From the NCBI GenBank assembly GCA_963844315.1, contig CAWJOC010000026.1, forward strand, positions 185,624 to 249,623: a DNA stretch of 64,000 nt, given 5' to 3'. A model generated the notes under the pieces. That model was not told where the DNA came from. It was given only the letters and a program-made list of their open reading frames with translations, and made no database searches. The position numbers and the translations under genes are program-made. Of the stretch, positions 45,432-54,275 are shown piece by piece. This DNA is from CAWAVN01 sp963844315 (lineage in GTDB: Bacteria; Planctomycetota; Planctomycetia; Planctomycetales; Planctomycetaceae). Numbering within the stretch: the stretch's first letter is position 1; each line of letters starts with the position of its first letter.

Positions 45432-45947
45432 TCAGGATCGCACGGCTTTTTTCCGAGAGGCTCCCTGGGCCGCGCAGCGCTCTTTGACGGTCGAAAACTC
45501 GGGTCCATTTTCGGGTTGGTAGCGTTCGGCCCTGAGAAACCAGAAGGCCAGCCCGCCGGTGTTATGAGCCGTCACCCCGGAATGGGTGTCTTGATCGGTT
45601 TTGGTGCGGACGCCGAGCGATCCCTTGCGTCCGGTTTTCCGCCAGCCTCGGGCTTCCATAATCATGCGGACGAGCACGCCCACGGCCTGCCGACAGCGTT
45701 TGGCACATCGCGGTTCGGTCGTGGAGAGAAACTCATCCACGCCCGGCAAGGCCTCCAATTCCCGCACGACGCCCGCCAAGGCCGGCCGGTCATGATGGGT
45801 TTCCGCTTCTTCCATCCGCCGCTGCCGGTCCTCGTCGGAAAAGAACGCCAGCAAGTCGTCAAACGGCTGCCTGGGGTCGTCCAAGACATCCGCGAACGTC
45901 CGACCTTGCCGATCATTCACAAAATCTTCGCGCGTGATGTTCACCAT
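45432..45947 (-). CDS. Hypothetical protein
   Basis: There are 171 residues from ATG 45947: MVNITREDFVNDRQGRTFAD, then an acidic helical region (FSDEDRQRRMEEAE) and a C-terminal half with FWFLRAERYQPENGPEFSTV. No transmembrane segment or known motif. The AT-rich spacer upstream (45950-46040) could hold the promoter for the three-gene minus-strand cluster. Confidence 0.5.
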   Translation of the reverse strand: MVNITREDFVNDRQGRTFADVLDDPRQPFDDLLAFFSDEDRQRRMEEAETHHDRPALAGVVRELEALPGVDEFLSTTEPRCAKRCRQAVGVLVRMIMEARGWRKTGRKGSLGVRTKTDQDTHSGVTAHNTGGLAFWFLRAERYQPENGPEFSTVKERCAAQGASRKKAVRS

Positions 45948-46055
45948 GATTCATTCCGTAAAACAGATCGATTGAAGACATTCAAAATTTGCATCTCCTA
46001 AAATCGTACCTACATTTTCTCCCAAATGCAATACATAGGACGCGATTTGAAGTCG

Positions 46056-46123
46056 TCGGGTGGGCATCGCCCATCAAACGAAAGGCGAATTGTAAGTGTT
46101 GGTGGGCAATGCCCACCCGACGA
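46056..46123. repeat. Inverted repeat, GTCGGGTGGGCATCGCCCATC family
   Basis: GTCGTCGGGTGGGCATCGCC and GGCAATGCCCACCCGACGAC face each other 30 bases apart, each arm with internal self-complementarity. Confidence 0.75.
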
Positions 46124-47358
46124 CTAACGAAGAGGAACTTCCAAGTTGAGAATCAGCCCGGATTCTTTGAAATGGGCCGCGAGGGATTCGATGCGGCCTC
46201 TTAGCGCGAGCCGGCATTCGCTCTCCGATGTTCCTGCCGCCAGGAGCGAGCAGATGGGAAATCCTTGGGGAACTTTGCTGCCCTTTGCCGGGCGGTCGGC
46301 CAGGATTTTGAGTCCGGGAACGAGCGGATCGCGGGCATGGGTCCAATCCTTCCAGGGCGGGACCACAAAATCCCAAGGGGAATAGACCACGACCTTCCCC
46401 ACGCAAAACGGCTTCGCCGGTGTTTCCGCCCAAGACGCAATGGTGATCTGGCGGCGCTCGCCGGGAGCCATTCTGAAATCTTCGCACGCTCTTTGGTGAT
46501 AGGGCAAGAGTGCCGTGCCATAAGCGTGCTCGTAAAGCTCCACGGTGGCGGTGTAGCGGGGATTGATTTCCGTGATCCAAGCGTTTGAGCCATCGTGCAG
46601 AAAATCCAGGCCCCAGAGTCCCCGGAACGGAAAGGTCTCCGCGAGGATTCGCCCCGCTTCCAAAAATTGGGCTTCCAATTCCTGGGTGAGCGGAATCGGC
46701 CCGATGGCTCCGCCGTAACCAAACCGGGGACCGGGGGCATTCGCCAAGAGCAAACGGGAGGCTCCCACTAATGTGGTGCGGTTCCACTCCGACAGAAACA
46801 CCGCCGAGGCCGCTTCGCCATTGGCCCTTTGTTGGAAATAGTGGGGCTTACGGAGCGCGGAAGAGGTTTCCGGCGATTGGGCGGTGCGAGTGTCCCAGAC
46901 GAAAATCCCTTGCCCGCCCGCGCTCCGTTTCGGCTTGAGCATCCACCGGCCATCCGCGGGCGGCGGAGAATTTTGGGACCAAGCTTTGAGCGCAGGCAGG
47001 CCCGCCCGCTGGAGCGATTCAGAAAGCCGATGCGGATTCCGAACTTGCCGGACGACGTCCGCCTGGCATCCCCAAAAGGGCCGGTCTTTGGACAAGCGTT
47101 CGATCAGCCGGGGATGATTCTCCAAGGCTCCCGTCACGATGAAAGGCATTCGGGGCCAAAGGGCCAGGATGGGAAAAGCGTCCCGATACTGTTTCATCCG
47201 TCCGGTTTGGTGGGCCGTTTCGATCAAGTCCTCATCGCCAAACAGATCCAGGGCATAGACCCGAAAGCCCGCCCGCGCCGCCGACATCGCCGCCGCTCCG
47301 CGCTGGCTCCGAGGATCAGTAAGTCCGTGGGTTTGGAGTTGGAAGAAGTTTGGCCCAT
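46124..47358 (-). CDS. ATP-grasp protein (C1/H4MPT cluster type), one frameshift
   Basis: From ATG 47358 (MGQTSSNSKPTDLLILGASA) the frame breaks near 47300 at a GCGGAGCGGCGG run. The other frame continues RGAAAMSAARAGFRVYALDL. The ATP-grasp core has WMLKPKRSAGGQGIFVWD, YFQQRANGEAASAVFLSEW, GLWGLDFLHDG (metal-binding Asp) and WITEINPRYTAT (E-x-N). The total is about 411 residues. ATP-grasp proteins of this type occur in tetrahydromethanopterin-linked C1 gene clusters of methylotrophs and Planctomycetes; fae and mtd lie just beyond on the opposite strand. The exact ligase reaction is unknown. Confidence 0.78.
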
Positions 47359-47411
47359 AAGGGACGATTCCTGATTGAATCCTATTGTTCCGTCAATCCA
47401 CGATTGACAGT

Positions 47412-47532
47412 TGTGTGCCACTGGCTCTGCCAGTGCTTTTGAAGAATGTTGAATTGAAGTTCGCACTGGCAAAGCCAGTGGCACACGCGCGGATCAACGG
47501 CACAGACAAGAATGTCTGTGCCACCTTCAAAA
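47412..47532. repeat. Two adjacent palindromic repeats (CCACTGGCTCTGCC and CACAGACA families)
   Basis: TGTGCCACTGGCTCTGCCAG and GGCAAAGCCAGTGGCACACG form one hairpin (47412-47487). A half copy of the other family, GGCACAGACAAGAATGTCTG, follows at 47499-47532. Confidence 0.8.
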
Positions 47533-47736
47533 TGGGGAACCGGGATTTTGTTCGGGGTTCTAAAAAGCCAAAGGCGTTCTCGCTGGAATTTTGGCAACCG
47601 ACGTGTTATGAAAAGCCCGTTGTCCAAGACAAAACCTGGTTTGTCAACTTTGGTGCTGGGGCCTGTGAGTTCCCTATGGGGGTGTTCCGGGGTTCCAGTG
47701 GCTCGCTGATGCTATCCAAGAAAGGGAGAAACAGCC

Positions 47737-48234
47737 ATGTCGTTTTATGTCGGAGAAGCCCTGGTCGGTGAAGGCAACGAAGTCGCCCACATCGATTTGC
47801 TCATTGGCGATAAGAGCGGGCCGGTGGGCGTGGCCTTCGCCAACGCTTTGGCCAACCAATCGAAGGGGCACTCGAACCTTTTGGCCGTGTTGGCTCCGAA
47901 TCTCGCCGTCAAACCCTCCACGGTGATGATCACCAAAGTCACCATCGGCGGCGCTCGCCAAGCCGTGCAGATGTTCGGCCCGGCCCAGTACGCGGTCGCC
48001 AAAGCCGTCGCCGACGCCGTCGATGAAGGCATCATCCCCAAGGACCAGGCCGAAAAGCTGTGCGTGGTCTGCGGCGTGTTCATCCACTGGGAAGCCGCCG
48101 ACGACAAGAAAATCTTCGAGTACAACTACGAAGCCACCAAGCTCTCGCTCAAGCGGGCGATGAAAAATGAACCCGCCGTCGATGAAGTCTCCGCCAAGAA
48201 AGCCACCGCCAAGCACCCGTTCTCGGGAGTCTAA
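47737..48234 (+). CDS. fae: Formaldehyde-activating enzyme
   Basis: GGGAG lies nine bases before ATG 47737. The 165 residues match Fae throughout: FYVGEALVGEGNEVAHIDLL (with the catalytic His), LLAVLAPNLAVKPSTVMITK, ARQAVQMFGPAQYAVAKAVA, GVFIHWEAADDKKIFEYNYE and AKHPFSGV. Fae condenses formaldehyde with tetrahydromethanopterin to methylene-H4MPT. With the methylene-H4MPT dehydrogenase 500 bases downstream it forms the first two steps of the archaeal-type C1 pathway known from methylotrophs and Planctomycetes. Confidence 0.96.
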   Translation: MSFYVGEALVGEGNEVAHIDLLIGDKSGPVGVAFANALANQSKGHSNLLAVLAPNLAVKPSTVMITKVTIGGARQAVQMFGPAQYAVAKAVADAVDEGIIPKDQAEKLCVVCGVFIHWEAADDKKIFEYNYEATKLSLKRAMKNEPAVDEVSAKKATAKHPFSGV

Positions 48235-48260
48235 TGATTCTTGACGAACAATTATGGAGT

Positions 48261-48320
48261 GGGTGGCATGCTCATCGCTTTGGATGAGCATGCTCACGCA
48301 AAGCCGTGAACATGCCACAC
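48261..48320. repeat. Inverted repeat, GGTGGCATGCTCATCGCTTTG family
   Basis: GGTGGCATGCTCATCGCTTT is mirrored by AAAGCCGTGAACATGCCACA. It lies between fae and the next gene on the same strand. Confidence 0.75.
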
Positions 48321-48343
48321 AGCGTTTGACTCTGGAGGAAAGT

Positions 48344-48712
48344 GTGTACGGCGAAAGCATTAAGCTTCTCGAGAGGCCCGAACATGGCTCGATCTCGCTG
48401 TGCATCTACGTCGAGCATGATGCTCTTTTTGCGCTCGGCGAGAGGATCTACAGCCGGTTTGAGGAAGCCTACATGAACGGGTATAATTGGGATGCCGTCA
48501 TCAGTTTTTATGTGGGCCGAAAAGATCCCGAATTGATGGACGAAATCGGCAGGGATCCTGAAGCCGGGATGTATGCCGCCTTCATGAGTTACAGCCCCGA
48601 AAACCTCGAAAAAATGAAACGCTTCGAGCAGCACGTCCGAGACTTGTTGTCAGACGATGAGGCCCTGCTGGCATTCATTGAAGAAAACCGCGACCAGATC
48701 GAATGGGATTGA
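48344..48712 (+). CDS. Hypothetical acidic protein between fae and mtd
   Basis: A GTG start at 48344 is preceded by GGAGG with five bases of spacing, which is better than the upstream in-frame ATG at 48254 that would translate the palindromic repeat. The 122 residues include ISLCIYVEHDALFALGERIY, YNWDAVISFYVGRKDPELMD and an acidic C-terminus (EENRDQIEWD). It distantly recalls small immunity-type proteins (Imm51-like), but I cannot confirm this. It ends ten bases before mtd and is likely co-transcribed with it. Confidence 0.5.
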   Translation: MYGESIKLLERPEHGSISLCIYVEHDALFALGERIYSRFEEAYMNGYNWDAVISFYVGRKDPELMDEIGRDPEAGMYAAFMSYSPENLEKMKRFEQHVRDLLSDDEALLAFIEENRDQIEWD

Positions 48713-48722
48713 TCGACTGCCG

Positions 48723-49587
48723 ATGAAGACGATTCTCCTCCAACTCGATACCGATCCGTTTCCCAGCACGTTTGACCGCGTGGCCGCGGTGGATTCCGGC
48801 GTGGATGAGGTTTTTAGCTACGGCGGCGTCACGCCCGACGCCGTCGAAGGTTTGGTCCACGGCGGGATGTTCACGCGCGGCCCCAAGGATCTCAAATCGA
48901 CGGCGGTGTTCATCGGCGGCAGCGACGTGGCATTGGGCGAGGCGCTTTTCGCGCGGGTGCAGCAGGTGTTTTTCGGTCCCATGCGGCTGTCGGTGATGAT
49001 GGATTCCAATGGCTCCAACACCACCGCCGCTGCCGCCGTGCTCGCCGCCCGGAAGCATCTGGAGCTGAAGGGCTTACACGTCCTGGTCGCCGGGGCAACA
49101 GGTCCGGTCGGCCAAAGAGTCGCCCAATTATTGGCCCGCGCGGGGCGCACGTGAATGTCGGTTCCCGCACGCTCGAACGCGCCGGGAAACCTGCGAGGCC
49201 ATCAAACGGCATTTGCCCGACGGCAAGCTGATCCCTTGCGAACTCAAAAACGAAGTCGGCAAGCGGATCGCGCTTGAGAAAGTCTCGCTGCTCATCGCCG
49301 CCGGGGCGGCCGGGGTGGAGTTGTTGAGCGAGGAGAACCTCAAGCTAGGCCATGATCTCAAAGTGGCGATTGACCTGAACGCCGTCCCGCCCATGGGCCT
49401 GGGCGGCCTGGAAGGCACCGACCACGCCAAGGAGCGCAACGGCGTCCTCTGCTATGGAGCCATCGGCGTGGGCGGGATGAAGATGAAGATTCACAAGGCC
49501 GCCGTCAAAAGCCTGTTCGAAGCCAACGACCGCGTGCTGGACACCGAAGCCATCTTCGCCATCGGCGAGGGCCTCAAGCTGAAGTAG
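48723..49587 (+). CDS. NAD(P)-dependent methylene-tetrahydromethanopterin dehydrogenase, two frameshifts
   Basis: From ATG 48723 (MKTILLQLDTDPFPSTFDRV) the N-terminal domain includes GVDEVFSYGGVTPDAVEGLV, HGGMFTRGPKDLKSTAVFIG and SVMMDSNGSNTTAAAAVLAA; the Rossmann GATGPVGQRVA motif follows. Single-base shifts are needed near 49140 and 49190 to read HVNVGSRTLERA and then AIKRHLPDGKLIPCEL through VAIDLNAVPPMGLGGLEG. The total is about 287 residues, as for MtdB/MtdC. It oxidises methylene-H4MPT to methenyl-H4MPT with NAD(P) in formaldehyde oxidation. Confidence 0.92.
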
Positions 49588-49659
49588 CCCGCCCTCAACC
49601 AGGGTGTGATCCGCCTCGCGCTCGCCTTCCCAATCCGCGCGGATTCTTCGCACTCGGCG

Positions 49660-49800
49660 CTGGGTGGCACTAGCAGCTTGTCTGCCAGTGCGGGAGCGAA
49701 AACACTGGCAACAAGTTGCCAGTGCCACCGCTCTGTGAGCCGTGCCGATGCAAGAGCGACTTCCGGCATTCGCACGGCTCACAGAGCCGTGGCACACGTC
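49660..49800. repeat. Two adjacent palindromic repeats
   Basis: GGTGGCACTAGCAGCTTGTC with GACAA-type inverse CAACAAGTTGCCAGTGCCAC (49660-49730) is followed by CCGCTCTGTGAGCCGTGCCG mirrored by CGGCTCACAGAGCCGTGGCA (49728-49800), the family seen at 33056-33117. Confidence 0.8.
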
Positions 49801-49874
49801 TAATCAATTCAGGATTGACAATCCACCCGTGTTTCCAGCGACACATTCGGATTCTTGGCGGATGTCCCCATGAT

Positions 49875-49910
49875 CAAAAAAAGCCCTGCCGGTTTCGGGC
49901 TGGGCTTGAG
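49875..49910 (-). terminator. Rho-independent terminator
   Basis: On the minus strand AAGCCC pairs with GGGCTT, and AGCCCG with CGGCAGGGCT in an alternative register; TTTTTT follows. It lies 26 bases after the stop of the gene ending at 49936. Confidence 0.65.
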
Positions 49911-49935
49911 TTTTCTCTGAGACGGGGCGAAGGGA

Positions 49936-50907
49936 TCAAAGCGCCTTGCTCTTGCGGTCGCGCCATTCGACTTTGATGTCTTGAAGTTGCTTCTTGAAGA
50001 AGCCCACCACCAGGGCGTCGGCTTTGGGCACGCGGCCGAAGAGGTCCGCCCCTTTGAGGTTCGTGGGGAACGATTCGCTGAAGACCACCGTTTCGTTCTT
50101 GGGGCTTGTGACCTGCTTCTGCATGTTCTTCATATCGCGCGTGGAGCCGTCTTTGTCGCCGTTCATGAAGAGGAAGGACACCGGCGTGCCATTCAAATTG
50201 CGAAAGAACTTGAGCGGCAGCGTGGAAGTGACGCCCGGCGCGGTTTCCGCCGGGGACAGCATCGCGATGGCGCGGACGGTCTGGCCGCGGGGCGTCATGG
50301 CGGCGAGCGACGGGGCATCTTGGTGGGGCTTTTTCGTCCAATCGTTAGCCGCCCAATTGAGGGCCACGGGAACCAGGTTGTCTACGGCGAGAATCCCCAG
50401 CTTGGCCATGTTCAACCGGCCCTTCTGGTGCTCGTCGAACAAAAACTCCTGAATGGTTTCCAATTCGCTGGCGTTCGAGGCCGAGGCCATGGCTTTGTAA
50501 TCCAGGGCTTCCATTTTCTTGTCGCCTTCGGAGCGGGCATTTTTGGCTTCCCCGTGCTTTCTCAGGTCGCAGGTGATGACCGCGAAATTCTCCGCGTGCA
50601 GCCGCGCGGCCAGCTTGGTTTTTTGCGTCCAAACCAACTGGTTATTGCCTTCGCCGTGCAAGAGCAGCACCACGGCGGCTTCTTTCCCCAAAGTGGATTG
50701 ATAATACGTGATTGGGATAGTCCAACCGTCCGCCGTGGTCAGCGTATCGGTTTTGACCACGGCCACCGGAGCCTTCACGGCCTGGGCGAAGACGACCACG
50801 GAAGAGGAGCAGACCGCCAAGCCCAGCGCCACTCCAAACAGGACAGTTCGCAAAGCGGGCAGGTCACTCAGATGAGTGAAGGGAACGTGCGGATTGTGTT
50901 TCGGCAT
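49936..50907 (-). CDS. Exported alpha/beta-hydrolase-like protein without the usual Ser elbow
   Basis: From ATG 50907 (GAGG upstream) there are 323 residues with a signal peptide (TVLFGVALGLAVCSSSVVVF). VVLLLHGEGNNQLVWTQKTK and CDLRKHGEA follow the alpha/beta-hydrolase pattern. At the expected G-x-S-x-G nucleophile elbow the text is KLGILAVDNLVPVALNWA, so Ser is replaced and an Asp sits one position away. FLFMNGDKDGSTRDM may be the acid region. It may be an inactive or altered-nucleophile homologue. Similar exported proteins are frequent in Planctomycetes. Confidence 0.65.
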   Translation of the reverse strand: MPKHNPHVPFTHLSDLPALRTVLFGVALGLAVCSSSVVVFAQAVKAPVAVVKTDTLTTADGWTIPITYYQSTLGKEAAVVLLLHGEGNNQLVWTQKTKLAARLHAENFAVITCDLRKHGEAKNARSEGDKKMEALDYKAMASASNASELETIQEFLFDEHQKGRLNMAKLGILAVDNLVPVALNWAANDWTKKPHQDAPSLAAMTPRGQTVRAIAMLSPAETAPGVTSTLPLKFFRNLNGTPVSFLFMNGDKDGSTRDMKNMQKQVTSPKNETVVFSESFPTNLKGADLFGRVPKADALVVGFFKKQLQDIKVEWRDRKSKAL

Positions 50908-51047
50908 GATGACCTCATCTGAATTTCGCAAGCAACAAGTCGAATTAGGCCCCAATTTCCAGTGTACGCCCCAGGGCGAATGGGGTCAATCGGTGCTTTG
51001 GGCTTTATCGCCTCAGAACTTCTAACACACGTCATTTTTGAATGGGA

Positions 51048-51113
51048 AGGTGGCACAGACATTCCTGTCTGTGCAGTCAATCCGCACAGACAGGAATGTC
51101 TGTGCCACCTTGT
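51048..51113. repeat. Inverted repeat, GGTGGCACAGACATTCCTGTC family
   Basis: AGGTGGCACAGACATTCCTG and its exact inverse CAGGAATGTCTGTGCCACCT enclose TCTGTGCAGTCAATCCGCAC. Confidence 0.88.
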
Positions 51114-51325
51114 GTTAGGCGTTCTCAATGAGACGCGGGGGAGAACTTGAAGCCCGACACAAAACCCCTCGAATCGGGTGGTCCTATAAGTCAAACGCTT
51201 TCGAGGGACAAAACCGCGCGGCTTTTTTTGGGGAATCAAAGCCCACGGCCCAAAACACTCTTCGGCACGAATGCCATCGGAGGGACATGCGCCGTCGACT
51301 TTTTCACCCATTTCCAGCGAAACAT

Positions 51326-51379
51326 TAGCCCAAAGCGCCAGCGAGGGAAACTTTTCTCCCTCGCTGGCGCTTCGGGCTA
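51326..51379. repeat. Hairpin repeat, AGCGCCAGCGAGGGA family
   Basis: TAGCCCAAAGCGCCAGCGAG (to 51348) and CTCGCTGGCGCTTCGGGCTA (from 51360) are reverse complements apart from one mismatch near the base, with loop AACTTTTC. Confidence 0.8.
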
Positions 51380-51414
51380 ATGAGAATCCGGCCATTACCC
51401 ATTGTTAGCGAAGG

Positions 51415-52790
51415 TCAAGTCTTCTCGTCTTCATTAGCCCTGGTGGCCTCGTTGGGCGTTTCCGGTTTGGGGAGTTCGGAGCCAAGATAGAAGGGAACGG
51501 GAACCTGAGGCTCCGCCCCCGAGAGCACATTGGCCGGTTGCGGAGAGGACGCGGCAGGATCGGGGAGCGCATTCAGATCGGGTTGGCTGTCAGGCTTTGG
51601 GGGCTTTGGGCGTCGTTTGGGCTTTTTCAACTCTTCTTGGGCTTTGCGTCTGGACTCCACCGTGGGGACCATCGAGCGGAGCGTGATCTGCTTGCCGTAG
51701 CACAGCACAATGTCGCCGGGCCTAAGGATATTGTCGCCATTGGGAGCGGGCGTGACGAGGCCGTTTCTGTTGATGCTCAACACGATGACATCCTGCTGAC
51801 GGAGCCTAGTGGCCGCGAGTGGCTTATTGGCCAACTCCGAATCGGGCGTGATCTGAAACTCCGCGACGGTGTAGCCCCGCGCGAGGGACAGCCTTTGCCT
51901 GATGTCCACATCATCAAAGGTGACCTGCTCTTCCATGTACTGGATGATTTTGCCCGCGATGTCCACGCCGGTTGCCTTTTCAATTCCTTCCAGCCCCGGC
52001 GAGGAGTTGACTTCCATGATCTGCGGGCCTTCGGTGCCTTCGAGCATATCGACCCCAGCTACCCGGAGGCCCAAAATGCGGGCGGCATGGACGGCGGTGC
52101 GTTCGTACTCGAGGGACAATTCGACCCGCATCGCCTTGCCGCCGCGGTGGACGTTGCTGCGAAACTCCTGCCCCACCGCTTGCCGCCGCATGGCCGCGAC
52201 GACTTTATCGCCGATGACGAATGCGCGGATGTCCTTGCCTTTGCTTTCCGTGACGAACTTTTGGATCAAGACGTTTTGCTGGGTGCTGTTGAGGGTTTCG
52301 ATAATGGCGGCGGCGACGGTCACGCTATCGGCCAGAATCACCCCCACGCCCTGCGTGCCTTCGAGGAGCTTGATGATGACCGGCGCCGCCCACGCGCTCG
52401 ATGGCGGGCAAGACATCCTGCTTTCGTTTGACGAATGCGGTCGCGGGCATGCCGATGTCGTGCCGGCTGAGAGCCTGGAGTGCCCGCAATTTATCGCGGG
52501 AGACGCTGATGGCGTGGGACGGGTTTAAGGAGTAAACCCCCATCTGCTCGAAGTGCCGGACCACGGCGGTTCCGAACGAAGTGATGGAAGCGCCAATCCG
52601 GGGAATGATCGCATCGTAAGGGCTGATGTCGTTCCCGGCGAACGTCAGTTGCGGGGTTTCTTCCTCCATGTAAATCCCAAACAGCAGCGTGTTCTTGACC
52701 TTGACGATGTGCCCCCGCTCGAGCGCGGCTTGTTTCAGGCGGCGCAGTGCTGTAGCACTTGGCATTTCGCGACAAAATTGCGATTCTCAT
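51415..52790 (-). CDS. RimK-like ATP-grasp ligase fused to an RCK_C (TrkA-C) domain, two frameshifts
   Basis: ATG 52790 gives MRIAILSRNAKCYST; a shift near 52750 leads to ALRRLKQAALERGHIVKVKN and a second near 52390 to APVIIKLLEGTQGVGVILAD. Diagnostic motifs are PRIGASITSFGTAVVRHFEQ, KDIRAFVIGDKVVAAMRRQA, GVDMLEGTEGPQIMEVNSSP (E-x-N) and GLEGIEKATGVDIA. After about residue 300 an RCK_C-like domain follows (YTVAEFQITPDSELANKPLA; ILRPGDIVLCYGK) and then a Pro/Lys-rich tail. RimK ligases add glutamates to ribosomal protein S6 or to cofactors, including tetrahydromethanopterin. ATGA overlap with the upstream protease gene suggests coupled translation. Confidence 0.85.
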
Positions 52791-53290
52791 CCGTCACTCC
52801 GTTTGGATTTTTTCTTCCGCGTTATGATTTTGGCGCGGTCGGGATGCCCGCCGTAAAACGAATGCCCCGCATCAACGAAAAACCGACCCCGCACGGCTTC
52901 GCGCCCCAAGAGCATGCGAAAGCCCATCGTGTCCCTGCTGACCAGCGTGAGTTCAATCGGCCAGATCTGCTCCAGAAATTGAATGCCCGTCACCACCACC
53001 GGGCGAAGCGTGACGTGGCCGTGGCTTGAGCGGACTTCCCGATATTCCAAGAGTTCCGCCTTGCAGGTTAATGTCGTCTGGGCATCCCGTTGGAAAGGAT
53101 GGACCTTGAAGCTCACGAACGTCCGCTGGTCTTCGTGAATTTCCTTGATCTTAAACGCGTGCAGCGCCGAAGACCTGGCCCCCGTGTCCACCTTGACTTT
53201 AATCAGCGAAATCCCCAAGTCCGGCAGCCCCACCCACTCGCGCCAGCCGATGGGAGGACGAACTTTCGGTTTGGGTTTTCGATCAATCAC
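52787..53290 (-). CDS. RimB/DUF785-type retropepsin-like protease
   Basis: The recognisable domain starts IGWREWVGLPDLGISLIKVK, followed by VDTGARSSALHAFKI (the aspartic-protease-like D-T-G-A motif), FKVHPFQRDA, RPVVVTGIQF, and LTLVSRDTMGFRMLLGREAV ending FFVDAGHSFYGG. This is the ATP-dependent zinc protease/RimB family usually encoded beside rimK and thought to trim glutamate tails. The start is uncertain: GTG 53290 is chosen because upstream sequence is not protein-like. Its stop overlaps the rimK start (52787-52790). Confidence 0.82.
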   Translation of the reverse strand: MIDRKPKPKVRPPIGWREWVGLPDLGISLIKVKVDTGARSSALHAFKIKEIHEDQRTFVSFKVHPFQRDAQTTLTCKAELLEYREVRSSHGHVTLRPVVVTGIQFLEQIWPIELTLVSRDTMGFRMLLGREAVRGRFFVDAGHSFYGGHPDRAKIITRKKKSKRSDG

Positions 53291-53475
53291 GCGGATAGAA
53301 CTTGTGCGAGGTCCAGGGGATCGGTTCCGGTTCGCTCCCCGTGGGGAACAAGTCCATGATAATGAAACCCCACCCCGCTTCGACAAGGGGTAGAATGAAA
53401 TTTCGGGAAAGATCGAAAATCCCACGCCTGCAGAAAGAATTTTCCCGAGCATAGGCATAATGAAAAGTATGAGTG

Positions 53476-53553
53476 GCACGACCCTGAGCGCAGCGAAGGG
53501 CGTGGCGAACAATTCAACCACGCCCTTCGCTGCGCTCAGGGTCGTGCCACCCG
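53476..53553. repeat. Inverted repeat, CACGCCCTTCGCTGCGCTCAG family
   Basis: GGCACGACCCTGAGCGCAGC and GCTGCGCTCAGGGTCGTGCC are exact inverses around a 30-base centre with GGGCGTGG. One arm of the same family (CGCCACGCCCTTCGCTGCGC) stands at 31415-31447. Confidence 0.85.
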
Positions 53554-53601
53554 AGCGTGTTCCTTTTCCGATGGCTTACAAATTGAGTTGGTTAGTGGAA
53601 A

Positions 53602-53853
53602 TCAAAAACAGTTCTTCTGGACTTCCTCCGCCACCAATTGTTTGAGCCGGTCGATGTTTTCTTGCTCTTGCGACTTCATTTCTCGCCAGAACGCTTGCAG
53701 ATCGGAATGTCCCTTCGCATTCGCAATGTATTGGTCGTACCGCCACAACGAATCCAGCCGCTTGCTCAGGTCGTGGATCAGGTCATGGTCGTGATCGGCA
53801 CAGCCTGAAGTTTCCCCGATGTGTTGCATTTCCTTTTCTGCTGCGAGAGCCAT
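53602..53853 (-). CDS. Small His-rich helical protein
   Basis: GGAG eight bases before ATG 53853 supports this start. The 83 residues (MALAAEKEMQHIGETSGCAD) include HDHDLIHDLSKRLDSLWRYD and EMKSQEQENIDRLKQLVAEE, mostly helical with a His/Asp cluster that could bind metal. No family is recognised. It is encoded divergently from the cupredoxin gene with a 420-base spacer. Confidence 0.6.
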   Translation of the reverse strand: MALAAEKEMQHIGETSGCADHDHDLIHDLSKRLDSLWRYDQYIANAKGHSDLQAFWREMKSQEQENIDRLKQLVAEEVQKNCF

Positions 53854-54275
53854 GATTTTTCTCCTTCGCATGGATGCACGGTTTCCGGCAGACACCCGGC
53901 GTGTCTGTTGCTTACCTCTCTTCTTGTGGCGATTCCGAGAGGCGGAAAAAGAGGGAGCCTCCTGAAGCGCCCAGGGGAACTCTCCCAAGAGGCGATCCCT
54001 GAGGGTTTGAAAGGGTTTCGGGTCATTGGCATTCGTACCGTCCTAGGTTTCTGGTCCCCCTTCTTTTCAGAAATTCGCTGTAATTTTTCTCCGTCGATCC
54101 GAGTGGTTTTTGAAGCGGATCTTCCGATTGTGAGGGGCCATCCAACAATTGAAAATGAGGAGAGGTGCCCCATCCCTACATGACGGCTTGAGTGTTCAAG
54201 CCGGAGGGTAATCAGCAGAGCGGCGAACGAATGATCCCAGGGCAGCTCGAGTCGCCTACAAAGGAGAGACCAAAC
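53854..54275. other. Divergent intergenic region
   Basis: No gene is seen. It separates the small His-rich gene (minus) from the cupredoxin operon (plus) and should hold both promoters. Confidence 0.5.

Larger units (their letters stand above)
50908..51414. other. Intergenic region with repeats only
   Basis: Apart from the palindromes at 51048-51113 and 51326-51379, there is no recognisable gene. The frames across 51120-51380 translate the repeats. Confidence 0.5.

Noticed and set aside
49981..50922. Plus-strand open frame of 313 codons
   Set aside because: It is antisense to the exported hydrolase homologue, which has a signal peptide, ribosome-binding site and terminator.
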